From Sva-07 sp963741755 (GTDB taxonomy: Bacteria > Actinomycetota > Acidimicrobiia > Acidimicrobiales > Ilumatobacteraceae): DNA of 64,000 nt. Location of the stretch: contig CAVUJG010000017.1 of assembly GCA_963741755.1 (NCBI GenBank), positions 1-64,000 on the forward strand. Reading direction: 5' to 3'. The notes beneath the pieces were generated by a model. It was not told where the DNA came from. It saw only the letters and a program-made list of their open reading frames with translations, and did not search any database. The translations under genes were made by a program, and so were the position numbers. Every line of letters begins with the position of its first letter. The first letter of the stretch is position 1. Shown piece by piece: positions 12,054-20,558 of the stretch.

Positions 12054-14215
12054 CAGGCAACTCCCAATTCGGTTCGTGTGGCTGCCCATTCGGCCACGGT
12101 GTCCTTCGACGCCTCGTAGCCGGCTTCGGCCACCTCGCGCGTCCGCTCGAACTCGAGCATCCCGATCCCGGGCAGGTGCAGCGTCACGAGCAGATCGATC
12201 GATCCGGCCTGCATCGACTCGCGCTGGTTGCGGACCGAGCCGGTCATCATGCTGCGCAACAGCACCGACGTGGCACTTGGCAGCGGGGAACGGCCCGGCG
12301 TCACCGACGACCACAGCGCCCGCACGCCCGACACCGACATCCCGAAGTCGCTGTGTGCACGCGGGCCCAGGTCCGGCGCGACGTCGACGGCGATGATCGT
12401 GCCGACCGTGCTGTCGTCACGCATCACTTCAAACGGCAGATTGTTGAGGACTCCGCCGTCGACGAGCAGGTCGCCGTCGTGAGGCACGGGCGGCAGCACA
12501 CCGGGGATCGCGAGGCTGGCTCGAACGGCGAGCGCTGTGGCGCCGCGCCGATGGACTTCGAGACGCGACTTCGTGAGATTCGTCGACACGCAATAGAAGG
12601 GCAACCACAGATCCTCGATGTCGCGGCCGTCGAAGGTCTCCTCGATGTTGCGACTGATGCGACCGCCCTTGAGCAGAGACACCACCGGGATCGTGTAGTC
12701 GAGCAGGCGGTGCGACTGCTGCTCGACGAGCGCCAGCAGTTCCTCGCCACGCGGTCCGAGCGCGATCGCGGAGGCGATCACGGTGCCCATCGAACATCCG
12801 GCGACTTTGTCGACCGGCACACCGTTCTCGATCAGCGCTCGGAGGACACCGAGATGGGCGAAGCCGCGGGCCCCTCCACCGCTGAGCACCAGTCCGTATC
12901 CGTGGCCACTGGCAAGTCTGGCGAGACGCGCGACATCATCAGCGGATCCGCTGCGAACGTGCACGACGTCGTCGATCCGCCACGGGGCAATCAGTTCAGC
13001 GGTTCCTCGCGGTCGCTCGGTCGAGGCCGGATGGAGCACGGCGAGCATCCGCGCGACATGGCCGGCGTCGGTGATCGTGGCGAAGATGTCGGAGATCAGC
13101 GACCGCTCTGCGGCATCGGGATTCGGCGAACACACCACGACGACCCGGTCCGCCTGGCGCAGCGCCCGACGGGTCCACGCCGTCACGCCGGCATCGGTCT
13201 GCAGGACGACGTGGTCATTGCCGACGTCGGCTTCGTGCATGAACTCGGCGAGGCGCGGCACGCCGACGTTGTCGGTCGCAGCCTGCGAGATCGCCGTGCG
13301 GTTCAGCACCCGGTCGACGCGGTCACTCGACAGATGTTTGGTCGATCCGAACCGGGCGATCTCCGCCGCCATCTGCGCCACGAGGGCATCGGCATCGCAC
13401 TTCGCCGTGACGGCAACCGTCAGCGATGATGCCCGATCGAACCGGCGCTGCGACGGGCTGCGCAGGCGAATCAGGATACGACGCGTGACGTTGAGCATCA
13501 TCGCCGGCGAGATGGCGACGAGGTCCTCGAACGTTGCCGCCGAGAACGAAGCGAGCGTCGTGTCGCGAACCGCACGAACGGTGGCCGACCGCGGCGCCCG
13601 GTCGAGCAATCCCAACTCGCCCACCACCTCGCCACGACCGAGTTCGGCGACGAGACGTTCCTCGCCGTCGTCGACGGCGTGGACCGACACACGACCACCG
13701 ACCACGAAGTAGGCAGCGTCGGCGACGTCGCCCTGCGCGAACAAGACCTCGCCGGCTTCGAGTCGGCGCCAGCCGACCCGGTCGACGACCTGTTGCACGA
13801 TCGCCTGGTCGGTGCTCCCCATGAGCTCGGCGACCATCGTGGCCACGTTCGTGCGGTCGACCCGCTCGCGTGCCTCGTCAGAGACCCGATCGGCCATCTC
13901 GGGATGACCGTTCAGCCAATCCTCGAACTCCATCCGCTCGATTTCCAACAGCTCGACCGGGCCGCGAGCGGTGAGCGTGGCGGTGCGCAATCCGCCGGCG
14001 ACGACCGTGACCTCGCCAATCACATGACCCGCTTCGACCGTGCCGACGACGACCTCGCCTTGCGCAGTTGATTTCGATGCCGACATCCGGCCCGATTCGA
14101 TGTAATACACCTTGTCGGCCGCATCGCCTTGCTCGACGAGCACCTCACCGTCGGCGAGCGACACGGAGCGGGCGCGCGACGCCAGGCTCTCGATCAACTC
14201 GACCTCCAGTGTCAC
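12053..14215 (-). CDS. NTE-family patatin-like phospholipase with two N-terminal cNMP-binding domains
   Basis: 720 aa from a GTG at 14215 with a GAGAGGGG ribosome site just upstream. Residues about 10-110 and 130-235 are two cNMP-binding-like domains (VLVEQGDAADKVYYIESG; VLFAQGDVADAAYFVVGG; GEVVGELGLLDRAPRSATVRA). A linker of about 200 residues leads to a patatin domain (about 440-605) with oxyanion motif SGGGARG (445-451), nucleophile elbow GCSMG (Ser475) and the catalytic Asp in DGG (586-588). All catalytic residues are present, so it should be an active lysophospholipase or phospholipase at the membrane, controlled by ligand binding. First gene of the operon with the permease and ATPase. 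The same frame stays open far upstream, opposite the CoxL gene, but that part is not coding. Confidence 0.92.
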   Translation of the reverse strand: MTLEVELIESLASRARSVSLADGEVLVEQGDAADKVYYIESGRMSASKSTAQGEVVVGTVEAGHVIGEVTVVAGGLRTATLTARGPVELLEIERMEFEDWLNGHPEMADRVSDEARERVDRTNVATMVAELMGSTDQAIVQQVVDRVGWRRLEAGEVLFAQGDVADAAYFVVGGRVSVHAVDDGEERLVAELGRGEVVGELGLLDRAPRSATVRAVRDTTLASFSAATFEDLVAISPAMMLNVTRRILIRLRSPSQRRFDRASSLTVAVTAKCDADALVAQMAAEIARFGSTKHLSSDRVDRVLNRTAISQAATDNVGVPRLAEFMHEADVGNDHVVLQTDAGVTAWTRRALRQADRVVVVCSPNPDAAERSLISDIFATITDAGHVARMLAVLHPASTERPRGTAELIAPWRIDDVVHVRSGSADDVARLARLASGHGYGLVLSGGGARGFAHLGVLRALIENGVPVDKVAGCSMGTVIASAIALGPRGEELLALVEQQSHRLLDYTIPVVSLLKGGRISRNIEETFDGRDIEDLWLPFYCVSTNLTKSRLEVHRRGATALAVRASLAIPGVLPPVPHDGDLLVDGGVLNNLPFEVMRDDSTVGTIIAVDVAPDLGPRAHSDFGMSVSGVRALWSSVTPGRSPLPSATSVLLRSMMTGSVRNQRESMQAGSIDLLVTLHLPGIGMLEFERTREVAEAGYEASKDTVAEWAATRTELGVA

Positions 14216-14322
14216 ACCGTCCCCTCTCGCTCGTGTTCGGCGCATCCCCCGGGAAACACCCCGGCCGACAGTAGCCACACCGCGCCCAACACCAGGAACC
14301 CCGCCAAGCCACCCGCCATCCG

Positions 14323-14369
14323 TTCTCGTGAACAAGTTCGCGGACAGAGCGCTCATTTGTTCACGAGAA
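14323..14369. promoter_or_regulatory. perfect 13-bp inverted repeat in a divergent promoter region
   Basis: TTCTCGTGAACAA (14323-14335) and its exact complement TTGTTCACGAGAA (14357-14369) flank a 21-nt loop. The element sits between the lipase/ABC operon (minus, starts 14215) and the CoxL-like gene (plus, starts 14417). A dimeric regulator site or a hairpin in a leader are both possible; no regulator was identified. Confidence 0.55.
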
Positions 14370-14403
14370 GCGCTCCGTCGTCGGGCGGCGAGGGCCGCAC
14401 CGG

Positions 14404-14409
14404 TAGGTT
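14404..14409 (+). promoter_or_regulatory. -10 box (TAGGTT) of a leaderless-type promoter for the CoxL-like gene
   Basis: TAGGTT lies exactly 7 nt before the GTG at 14417. The same TAnnnT-7-start spacing recurs at several other genes here, which supports both the promoter and the chosen start. No clear -35 box is visible. Confidence 0.5.
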
Positions 14410-14416
14410 CGTCACG

Positions 14417-16822
14417 GTGACCGACACCGCTGCAACGCCCCGGCCCGGATCGATCCTCGGCACGAGAGTGTTGCGAACCGAGGACCCCGGCCTTCTCACG
14501 GGCAGCCGCAAGTACCTGGCCGATCTCGCCCTCGTCGGAAAGCTCCACGCCGTCTTCGTGCGATCCGACGTTGCCCACGGCGAAATCCGCACGATCCACA
14601 CCGAGGACGCGGTCGGGATGCCCGGGGTGGTCGAGATCCTCACCGCCGCCGAACTCGGCGTTGGCCCGCACCACGGGTTCGCCACGGTGCATCCCGACTT
14701 CGCGCGGGCGCCCCTCGCCGACGGGCGGGTGCGTTTCGTGGGCGAACCGATCGCCGTCGTGCTGGCCGAGACGTTCGAGCAGGGCGAGGACGCCGCCGAG
14801 CTCGTGTGGGCGGACATCGATCCACTTCCCACGTACGTCGACGCCGAGGCGGCGTTGGCCGCCGACGCGGTGGAGATCTTCCCCGGACACGGCTCGAACG
14901 AGGCGATGGTGATCGCCGACAAGCCCCGCACCGACCTGTCGCTCGCGGACGTCGTGGTGCGCGGTCGGTATGTCAACCAACGCATGGCGGTCGTGCCGAT
15001 GGAACCCGACTGTTGCGCGGCCGAGGTCGACGCCGACGGACGGCTCACGTTCTGGGCATCGACGCAGATGCCACACGGTCTGCACGGCCAGCTCGCCGCT
15101 GCGCTCGCGATGGAGCCCGCACAGATCCGGGTGATCACACCCCAGGTCGGGGGCGGTTTCGGCGGGAAGGCAGGCATCCACGCCGAGTACTCCGTGGTCG
15201 CCGCTGCCGCTCGCCGCACCGGCCGACCCGTGGTGTGGGTACCGCCGCGCAGCGACGACATGAAGGCGCTCCCCCACAGCCGTGGTCAGATCCAGTACGC
15301 CGAACTCGGCTGCACCCGCGATGGCGACTTCACCGGGTTGCGCGTCCGGTTGGTCGGTGACGCCGGTGCGTACCCGAGCATCGGAGCGTTCCTGCCGGGC
15401 GGCACTCGACGAATGGCGCAGGGCACGTACGATTTCCCGACGATCGAGTTCGACGTGGCGGTGGCCGTCACCAACACCACACCGATGGGCGCCTACCGCG
15501 GCGCCGGGCGCCCGGAGGCCACCGCGCTGCTCGAGCGGCTCGTCGACCATGCCGCGCTGGAGTTGGGCATCGATCCGATCGACATCCGGCGGCGCAACTT
15601 CCTCGGCGACGACGTGTTCCCGTTCCACACGCTCACCGGCAACACCTACGACACGGGCCGGTACAACTTCCCGCTCGATCGTGCAGCCGAGGTGGCCGGC
15701 TACGACCAGCTGCGCGCCGAACAGGCGAGGCGGCGCGAGGCGGGCGACGAAATGCTGCTCGGCATCGGGGTGGCCTCGTATGTCGAGATCACCGCCGGCG
15801 GCGGCAGCGACGAGTTCGGCGCAATCGAGGTGCACGACGACGGCACCGCCACGATCTACGCCGGCACCCAATCGCACGGGCAGGGCCACCAGACCGCCTA
15901 CGCGATGCTCGTCGCCGACCAGACCGGTATCCCCGTCGAGCACATCACGTTGGTCGACGGCGACACCGACCGGGTTCGCACCGGCGGCGGCACCGGGGGT
16001 TCGAGGTCGTTGCAGCTCGGGGGTTCCGCCGTACGTGGAGCGACCGAGGCGATGGTGACCAAGGCCAAGCAGCTCGCCGCTCGTTTGTTGGAGGCCGACG
16101 AAGCCGACATCGTGGTCGACACAGCATCGGGCACGATCGGCGTGGCCGGTGTCCCGGCGCAGGCGCTGACGTGGGGAGACCTCGCCGCCCGGGCAAGCTC
16201 CGTCGGCGAACAGCTCGACGGCGAGTTCGACTTCCACCAGGAAGGGGCGACGTTCCCGTTCGGCGCACACATCGCTGTGGTCGAAGTCGATGCGGGCACG
16301 GGCAAGGTACGTCTCGTTCGGCACATCGCTGTCGACGACTGCGGCACCGTGCTCGCACCGCTGTTGGTCGAAGGTCAGCAGCACGGAGGGATCGCTGCGG
16401 GTGTCGGCCAGGCGCTGTTCGAAGAGGTGTGCTTCGACGAGGATGGCAATCCGATCACGTCGAACCTCGCGGAGTACGCAATCCCGTCGGCGGCCGAGCT
16501 GCCGTCGTTCGAGGTGCACTCGACCGAGACGCCGACTCCGCTCAATCCCCTCGGCGCAAAGGGAATCGGCGAAGCGGCGACGATCGGCGCCACCCCGGCG
16601 GTGCAGAACGCGGTGATCGATGCCGTCGCTCATCTCGGAGTGCGTCACATCGACCTCCCGTGCACGCCCGAACGGGTGTGGCGGACGATTCGTGACGCCG
16701 AATTGGGGGTACTCCCAGACCCGTGGAGCGAACCACCCGACATCTTCGACCGTCTGCGGACGGCATCCCATGCCCCCAGCCAGGAGGACGCCGCCGGAGC
16801 TGCCGCGGCCGACGGCATCTGA
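14417..16822 (+). CDS. xanthine dehydrogenase/CODH-family molybdopterin-binding subunit (form II CoxL-like)
   Basis: 801 aa from GTG 14417, about the usual length for CoxL-type large subunits. It begins with the family pattern LGTRVLRTEDPGLLTGSRKY, has the Moco-domain glycine-rich motifs (QVGGGFGGKAGIH; GTQSHGQGHQTAYAML; GGGTGGSRSLQLGG) and ends with GAKGIGEAATIGATPA, containing the catalytic Glu near residue 717. The active-site loop near residue 359 reads AYRGAGRPEA, the form II signature, not the AYRCSFR of true CO dehydrogenase. It should bind Mo-MCD and hydroxylate an unidentified substrate. No small [2Fe-2S] or FAD subunit gene adjoins it, which is unusual because these enzymes normally work as L-M-S heterotrimers. 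Confidence 0.9.
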   Translation: MTDTAATPRPGSILGTRVLRTEDPGLLTGSRKYLADLALVGKLHAVFVRSDVAHGEIRTIHTEDAVGMPGVVEILTAAELGVGPHHGFATVHPDFARAPLADGRVRFVGEPIAVVLAETFEQGEDAAELVWADIDPLPTYVDAEAALAADAVEIFPGHGSNEAMVIADKPRTDLSLADVVVRGRYVNQRMAVVPMEPDCCAAEVDADGRLTFWASTQMPHGLHGQLAAALAMEPAQIRVITPQVGGGFGGKAGIHAEYSVVAAAARRTGRPVVWVPPRSDDMKALPHSRGQIQYAELGCTRDGDFTGLRVRLVGDAGAYPSIGAFLPGGTRRMAQGTYDFPTIEFDVAVAVTNTTPMGAYRGAGRPEATALLERLVDHAALELGIDPIDIRRRNFLGDDVFPFHTLTGNTYDTGRYNFPLDRAAEVAGYDQLRAEQARRREAGDEMLLGIGVASYVEITAGGGSDEFGAIEVHDDGTATIYAGTQSHGQGHQTAYAMLVADQTGIPVEHITLVDGDTDRVRTGGGTGGSRSLQLGGSAVRGATEAMVTKAKQLAARLLEADEADIVVDTASGTIGVAGVPAQALTWGDLAARASSVGEQLDGEFDFHQEGATFPFGAHIAVVEVDAGTGKVRLVRHIAVDDCGTVLAPLLVEGQQHGGIAAGVGQALFEEVCFDEDGNPITSNLAEYAIPSAAELPSFEVHSTETPTPLNPLGAKGIGEAATIGATPAVQNAVIDAVAHLGVRHIDLPCTPERVWRTIRDAELGVLPDPWSEPPDIFDRLRTASHAPSQEDAAGAAAADGI

Positions 16823-16867
16823 CCCGACGAACCGATCGCGCGACTGGACCGGCTACCTACTGGTCGG

Positions 16868-16873
16868 TAGGGT
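16868..16873 (+). promoter_or_regulatory. -10 box (TAGGGT) for the acyl-ACP desaturase
   Basis: TAGGGT is followed by 7 nt and then GTG 16881, consistent with a leaderless transcript. It supports GTG 16881 over the in-frame GTG at 16872. Confidence 0.45.
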
Positions 16874-16880
16874 GGCGAGG

Positions 16881-17798
16881 GTGAACGATTCGGAGATCCT
16901 GCACGAGCTGACGCCCGTCGCCGAAGCGCTCCTCGAGCGTCATCTCGCGACCACCAAGGAGTGGTTCCCCCACGACTACGTCCCCTACGGCCGTGGGCGC
17001 GACCACGAACCGGGAGCGCAGTGGTCGCCGGACGACGCCGATCTGGCGGGTCACGAGATCGGCCCCGAAGTTCGCAGCGCCCTCCTCGTCAACCTGTTGA
17101 CCGAGGACAATCTGCCGTACTACTTCCGCACCGTCGAGCAGCTGTTCGGCAGGGACGGTGCCTGGGGCACGTGGGTGCGGCGGTGGACGGCCGAGGAGGG
17201 TCGCCACTCGATGGCGATCTACGGCTACCTGATGACCACCCGGGCGATCGACCCCGTCGAGCTGGAGCGCTCGCGGATGGCGCAGGTGTCCGGCGGCGAG
17301 ACGCCCGACCCGCCGCTGCACGAGGGGTTCATCTACCTGGCGCTCCAGGAGCTGGCCACCCGGATCTCGCATCGCAACACCGGCGCGCTGCTCGGTGATC
17401 CGGTCGGCTATGAAGTGATGAAGCGCGTGGGCAGCGACGAGAACCTCCATCAGCTCTTCTACCGCGACCTCGCTGCCGCGGCGATCGAGGTCGACCCCAA
17501 CACGATGATGATCGCGATGGAGAAGCAGGTGCGGAGCTTCGCGATGCCCGGCACCGGCATCCCGGATTTCGATCGCCACGCTGCGCTGATCGCGAAGGCG
17601 GGCATCTACGACCTGCAGATCCACCACGAGCAGATCCTCGCTCCGGTCGTGCTGCGACAGTGGGGCGCCGACAAGATCACCGGACTGACCGGCGACGGCG
17701 CCATTGCGCAAGAACGCCTGATGAAGCGCCTCGCCACCAGCGAGAAGGTCGCCAAGCGCTTCGCCGAACGCCGCGACGCCGCCCTCGCGACCGCCTGA
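16881..17798 (+). CDS. acyl-ACP desaturase (DesA-like, ferritin-fold diiron enzyme)
   Basis: 305 aa. Four-helix-bundle diiron ligands are visible: EDNLPYYFRTVE, then EEGRHSMA (ExxH, about 105-109), QELATRISHRNTG and DENLHQLFYRD (ExxH, about 186-190). The length and the pair of ExxH motifs match soluble plant/mycobacterial stearoyl-ACP desaturases rather than membrane FAD desaturases. It should put a double bond into acyl-ACP chains in the cytosol, using O2 and ferredoxin-type electrons, to make unsaturated membrane lipids. Monocistronic, followed by an array of palindromic repeats that may form the 3' end of the mRNA. Confidence 0.92.
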   Translation: MNDSEILHELTPVAEALLERHLATTKEWFPHDYVPYGRGRDHEPGAQWSPDDADLAGHEIGPEVRSALLVNLLTEDNLPYYFRTVEQLFGRDGAWGTWVRRWTAEEGRHSMAIYGYLMTTRAIDPVELERSRMAQVSGGETPDPPLHEGFIYLALQELATRISHRNTGALLGDPVGYEVMKRVGSDENLHQLFYRDLAAAAIEVDPNTMMIAMEKQVRSFAMPGTGIPDFDRHAALIAKAGIYDLQIHHEQILAPVVLRQWGADKITGLTGDGAIAQERLMKRLATSEKVAKRFAERRDAALATA

Positions 17799-17809
17799 TC
17801 GTTCCGAGC

Positions 17810-17969
17810 GATGAGCGAAGCGACCGCATACGGCGGTTTCGCTCATCGCAACCGGCTCAACCCCACCACCGATGAGCGAAGCGACCGCATACGGCGGTTT
17901 CGCTCATCGCAACCGGCTCAACCCCACCACCGATGAGCGAAGCGACCGCATACGGCGGTTTCGCTCATC
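17810..17969. repeat. REP-like palindrome array 1 (3 copies, 61-bp period)
   Basis: Copies at 17810-17847, 17871-17908 and 17932-17969. Each 38-bp copy starts GATGAGCGAA and ends with its complement TTCGCTCATC (10-bp perfect stem); inside, ACCGC-ATACG-GCGGT forms a second 5-bp stem. The 23-bp spacers (beginning GCAACCGGCTC) are identical within the array. It lies between the desaturase stop and thpR, both on the plus strand. Related arrays occur at 29.3 and 52.8 kb. Confidence 0.9.
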
Positions 17970-17994
17970 GCGGGGCGACGGCAGACTGGCGGCG

Positions 17995-18492
17995 ATGACC
18001 CGCTTGTTCGTCGCCGTGTGGCCGCCCGATCACGTGATCGAGCAACTGGCCGACCTGGAGCGGCCGCGCGATCAGGGCGTCAAGTGGGTCCCGATCGAGA
18101 ACCTGCACATCACGCTGCGGTTCCTCGGCGACGCGGAGGTCGACGAGGTCACCGATCGGCTCGATCAGGTGCTGCTGCCCGCCGCGACCGTCGCGCTCGG
18201 TCCGGCGTTCGACCTCCTCGGTGAACGGTCGCTGATCACACCGGTGGCCGGCGTCGACGACCTTGCCGCCGTGGTCCAGAACGCCGTCCGCGGGCTCGGC
18301 ACCGAACGCGAGCGCAAACGCTTCCAGGGTCACATCACCGTCGCCCGACTGGCGCGCCGCGCCCGACCGACGCGGAGTGCGGGCCGACCCTTCGAGGCGT
18401 CGTTCGATGTCGACGAGGTGGCACTCGTCGCCAGCACGCTCACCGACGTCGGCGCCGTCTACGAAAACGTCGCCACGTGGCCCACCCTCTGA
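17995..18492 (+). CDS. thpR: RNA 2',3'-cyclic phosphodiesterase (2H family)
   Basis: 165 aa. The two HxTx motifs that define the 2H phosphoesterase fold are present: HITLRFLG (about 38-45) and HITVARL (about 117-123), and the N-terminal RLFVAVWPP is typical of ThpR/LigT. It opens 2',3'-cyclic phosphates on RNA ends. Start ATG 17995 has a weak -10-like CAGACT 7 nt upstream. The RidA-like gene follows after 16 nt and may be co-transcribed. Confidence 0.9.
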   Translation: MTRLFVAVWPPDHVIEQLADLERPRDQGVKWVPIENLHITLRFLGDAEVDEVTDRLDQVLLPAATVALGPAFDLLGERSLITPVAGVDDLAAVVQNAVRGLGTERERKRFQGHITVARLARRARPTRSAGRPFEASFDVDEVALVASTLTDVGAVYENVATWPTL

Positions 18493-18508
18493 GTGCCAGG
18501 CTGACGGC

Positions 18509-18894
18509 ATGAGCCGCGAACGCATCTCCCAGGGAAGTGAGTTCGAGCAGACCATCGGGTACTCGCGAGCGGTGGTCGACGGACGATGGGTGTTCGTCGC
18601 CGGCACCACCGGGTTCGACTATTCGACGATGACGATCTCGGACGACATCGTCGAGCAGGTCGACCAGACGCTCGCCAACATCGACGACGCGCTCGACGCG
18701 AGCCGGGTCGAGTGCCGCCGACGTCGTGCGGGTGCGCTACCTCCTCCCCGATGCCGACGACTTCGAGGCGTGCTGGCCGTCATTGCGGCGCTACTTCGGC
18801 GACGCTCGACCCGCAGCGACGATGATGGTCGTCGGATTGTCCGACCCCCGCATGCGCATCGAGATCGAGGTCACCGCCCTCAAGCCGGAGTGAC
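18509..18894 (+). CDS. RidA/YjgF-family protein, one-base frameshift in the middle
   Basis: The first 65-70 residues (MSRERISQGSEFEQTIGY, then FVAGTTGFDY, then VDQTLANIDDALDA) read in one frame. From about 18705 the family continues in the next frame (SAADVVRVRYLLPDADDFE, then ATMMVVGLSDPRMRIEIEVT). The span is one base short of a whole number of codons, so a single base is probably missing near 18705; restored length is about 128 aa. RidA proteins are small trimeric enamine/imine deaminases. The conserved Arg in MRIEIEVTAL, which binds the substrate carboxylate in the family, is present. Whether the lesion is real or a sequence error is open. Confidence 0.75.
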
Positions 18895-18953
18895 GTCGAT
18901 TGCAGCAAGAGTCTGATCCCAGCTGCGATGCCGGCAGGTGCTACGACTACGCC

Positions 18954-20522
18954 ATGGGGGATCTGCTCACTGCGCTGGCCGCAGCACAACCGGACAAGAC
19001 CGCGATCATCGACGACCGGACGGGGGTGACCGGAACGGACGATGTGCGCACCTGCACGTACGCCGAGTTCGAGGATCGGGCGAACCAGCTCGTTCATGTG
19101 CTCGACGGACTCGGCGTCGGTCCTGGCGACAAGATCGTGTGGTGCGGCCAGAACTCGACGGGCATCTTGGAGCTGACGAGCGCCTCGCGCAAGATCGGCT
19201 CCACGGCCGTCCCGCTCAACTACCGGCTCTCCGACGAGGAGGCCGCCTATGTCGTCGACCACTGCGACGCGACGACCGTCTTCGTCGACGCCGAGTTCGC
19301 CGAGCTCTTCGTACGGATCCGCAACGAGATCCCGAAGGTCGTCAACCTGCTGGTGTTCGACGGTGACGCACCCGACAGCATGACGGCCGTCGACCCGCTG
19401 ATCGCCGCGGCGTCCACCGAGGTGATGGAGCGAGACGACGTCGACGAAGGCGGCGCGACGATGACCTACACGTCGGGCACCACCGGAAAGCCGAAGGGTG
19501 CGTTCCGGCGCACGGCCGCCGATCCTCGTGCGGGCGCAGCGTTGATGCAGCACATCGGTTACCGGCCCGACGACATCTATCTCACCACCGGTCCGCTGTA
19601 CCACTCGGGTCCGGGCGGTTTCGCGGCGAGTGCGATCGCGATGGGCCAGACCGTGGTGTTGCAGCGCAAGTTCGATCCCGAGGACTGGTTGCGGGTGCTG
19701 CAACTCCATCGGCCGACGTCGACGTTCTCGGCGCCGACGCCGATCCGGATGATCTGCAATCTGCCGGCCGACGTCAAGGCGCGCTACGACACGTCGTCGA
19801 TGCGGGTGATGATCGCCAACGCGGCGCCGTGGAGCTTCGCGCTCAAGCAGCAGTACGTGGCCGACTTCCCGCCCGAGTCGCTGTTCGAGATCTACGGGTC
19901 GACCGAACTCGGCGTGAACACGGTGCTGCGACCGGAAGACCAGATGCGCAAGCCGGGCTCGTGCGGCAAGGAGGCGCCGATGGTCGAGATCCGTCTGTAC
20001 GACGAACTCGGCGGCATCGTCACCGGGACCGGCCCGGATGCAACGGGCGAGGTGTTCGTGCGGTCGACGGCCGTGTTCGCCGACTACTACAAGCAGCACG
20101 ACAAGTTCGAGGAAGACCATCGCGACGGCTTCCAGACCGTCGGCGACATCGCGTATCGCGACGACGAGGGATTCCTCTACATCTGCGACCGCAAGAAGGA
20201 CATGATCATCTCGGGCGGGATGAACATCTATCCGGCCGAGATCGAGGCGGCGCTCGAGTCGCACCCCGACATCTACGAAGCCGCCGTGTTCGGCATCCCG
20301 AGCGACGACTGGGGCGAGTTGGTCCACGCCGTGATCGTCAAGCGGGAAGGCTCAGACCTCGACGAAGACGGCGTGAAGGCGCACTCGCGCGAGCACCTGG
20401 CGAGCTACAAGATTCCGCGGTCGATCTCGTGGATCGACGAACTCCCGAAGACCGGCTCCGGCAAGATCCTCAAACGCGACCTACGCAAGCCGTACTGGGA
20501 AGGCCGGGCAAGCAACGTCTGA
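18954..20522 (+). CDS. AMP-dependent acyl-CoA synthetase (FadD-like)
   Basis: 522 aa from ATG 18954. An in-frame ATG at 18900, with GGAG 8 nt upstream, would add 18 residues that do not look family-like. Adenylate-forming motifs: P-loop MTYTSGTTGKPKG, FEIYGSTE (A5), GDIAYRDDEGFLYICDRKKD (A7/A8 hinge), ISGGMNIYPAEIEAAL, and the catalytic Lys in KTGSGKILKRDLRKP. It should activate a fatty or carboxylic acid as acyl-AMP and then acyl-CoA in the cytosol. Chain length cannot be told. It closely follows the RidA-like gene on the same strand. Confidence 0.92.
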   Translation: MGDLLTALAAAQPDKTAIIDDRTGVTGTDDVRTCTYAEFEDRANQLVHVLDGLGVGPGDKIVWCGQNSTGILELTSASRKIGSTAVPLNYRLSDEEAAYVVDHCDATTVFVDAEFAELFVRIRNEIPKVVNLLVFDGDAPDSMTAVDPLIAAASTEVMERDDVDEGGATMTYTSGTTGKPKGAFRRTAADPRAGAALMQHIGYRPDDIYLTTGPLYHSGPGGFAASAIAMGQTVVLQRKFDPEDWLRVLQLHRPTSTFSAPTPIRMICNLPADVKARYDTSSMRVMIANAAPWSFALKQQYVADFPPESLFEIYGSTELGVNTVLRPEDQMRKPGSCGKEAPMVEIRLYDELGGIVTGTGPDATGEVFVRSTAVFADYYKQHDKFEEDHRDGFQTVGDIAYRDDEGFLYICDRKKDMIISGGMNIYPAEIEAALESHPDIYEAAVFGIPSDDWGELVHAVIVKREGSDLDEDGVKAHSREHLASYKIPRSISWIDELPKTGSGKILKRDLRKPYWEGRASNV

Positions 20523-20558
20523 CCTCGGGGCACCGCGGCGATCAGACCAGCGACCTCG

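Noticed and set aside
14216..16771. Long open minus-strand frame upstream of the NTE lipase (would make a 1572-residue protein)
   Set aside because: It is antisense to the intact CoxL-like gene, has no recognisable domain there, and a GTG with a ribosome site at 14215 gives a normal-sized lipase.
14417..16822. True aerobic CO dehydrogenase large subunit
   Set aside because: The active-site loop is AYRGAGR and not AYRCSFR, and no coxS/coxM adjoins.
17810..17969. CRISPR array
   Set aside because: Spacers are identical within each array, there are only 3-4 repeats and no cas genes; the units are hairpin palindromes.
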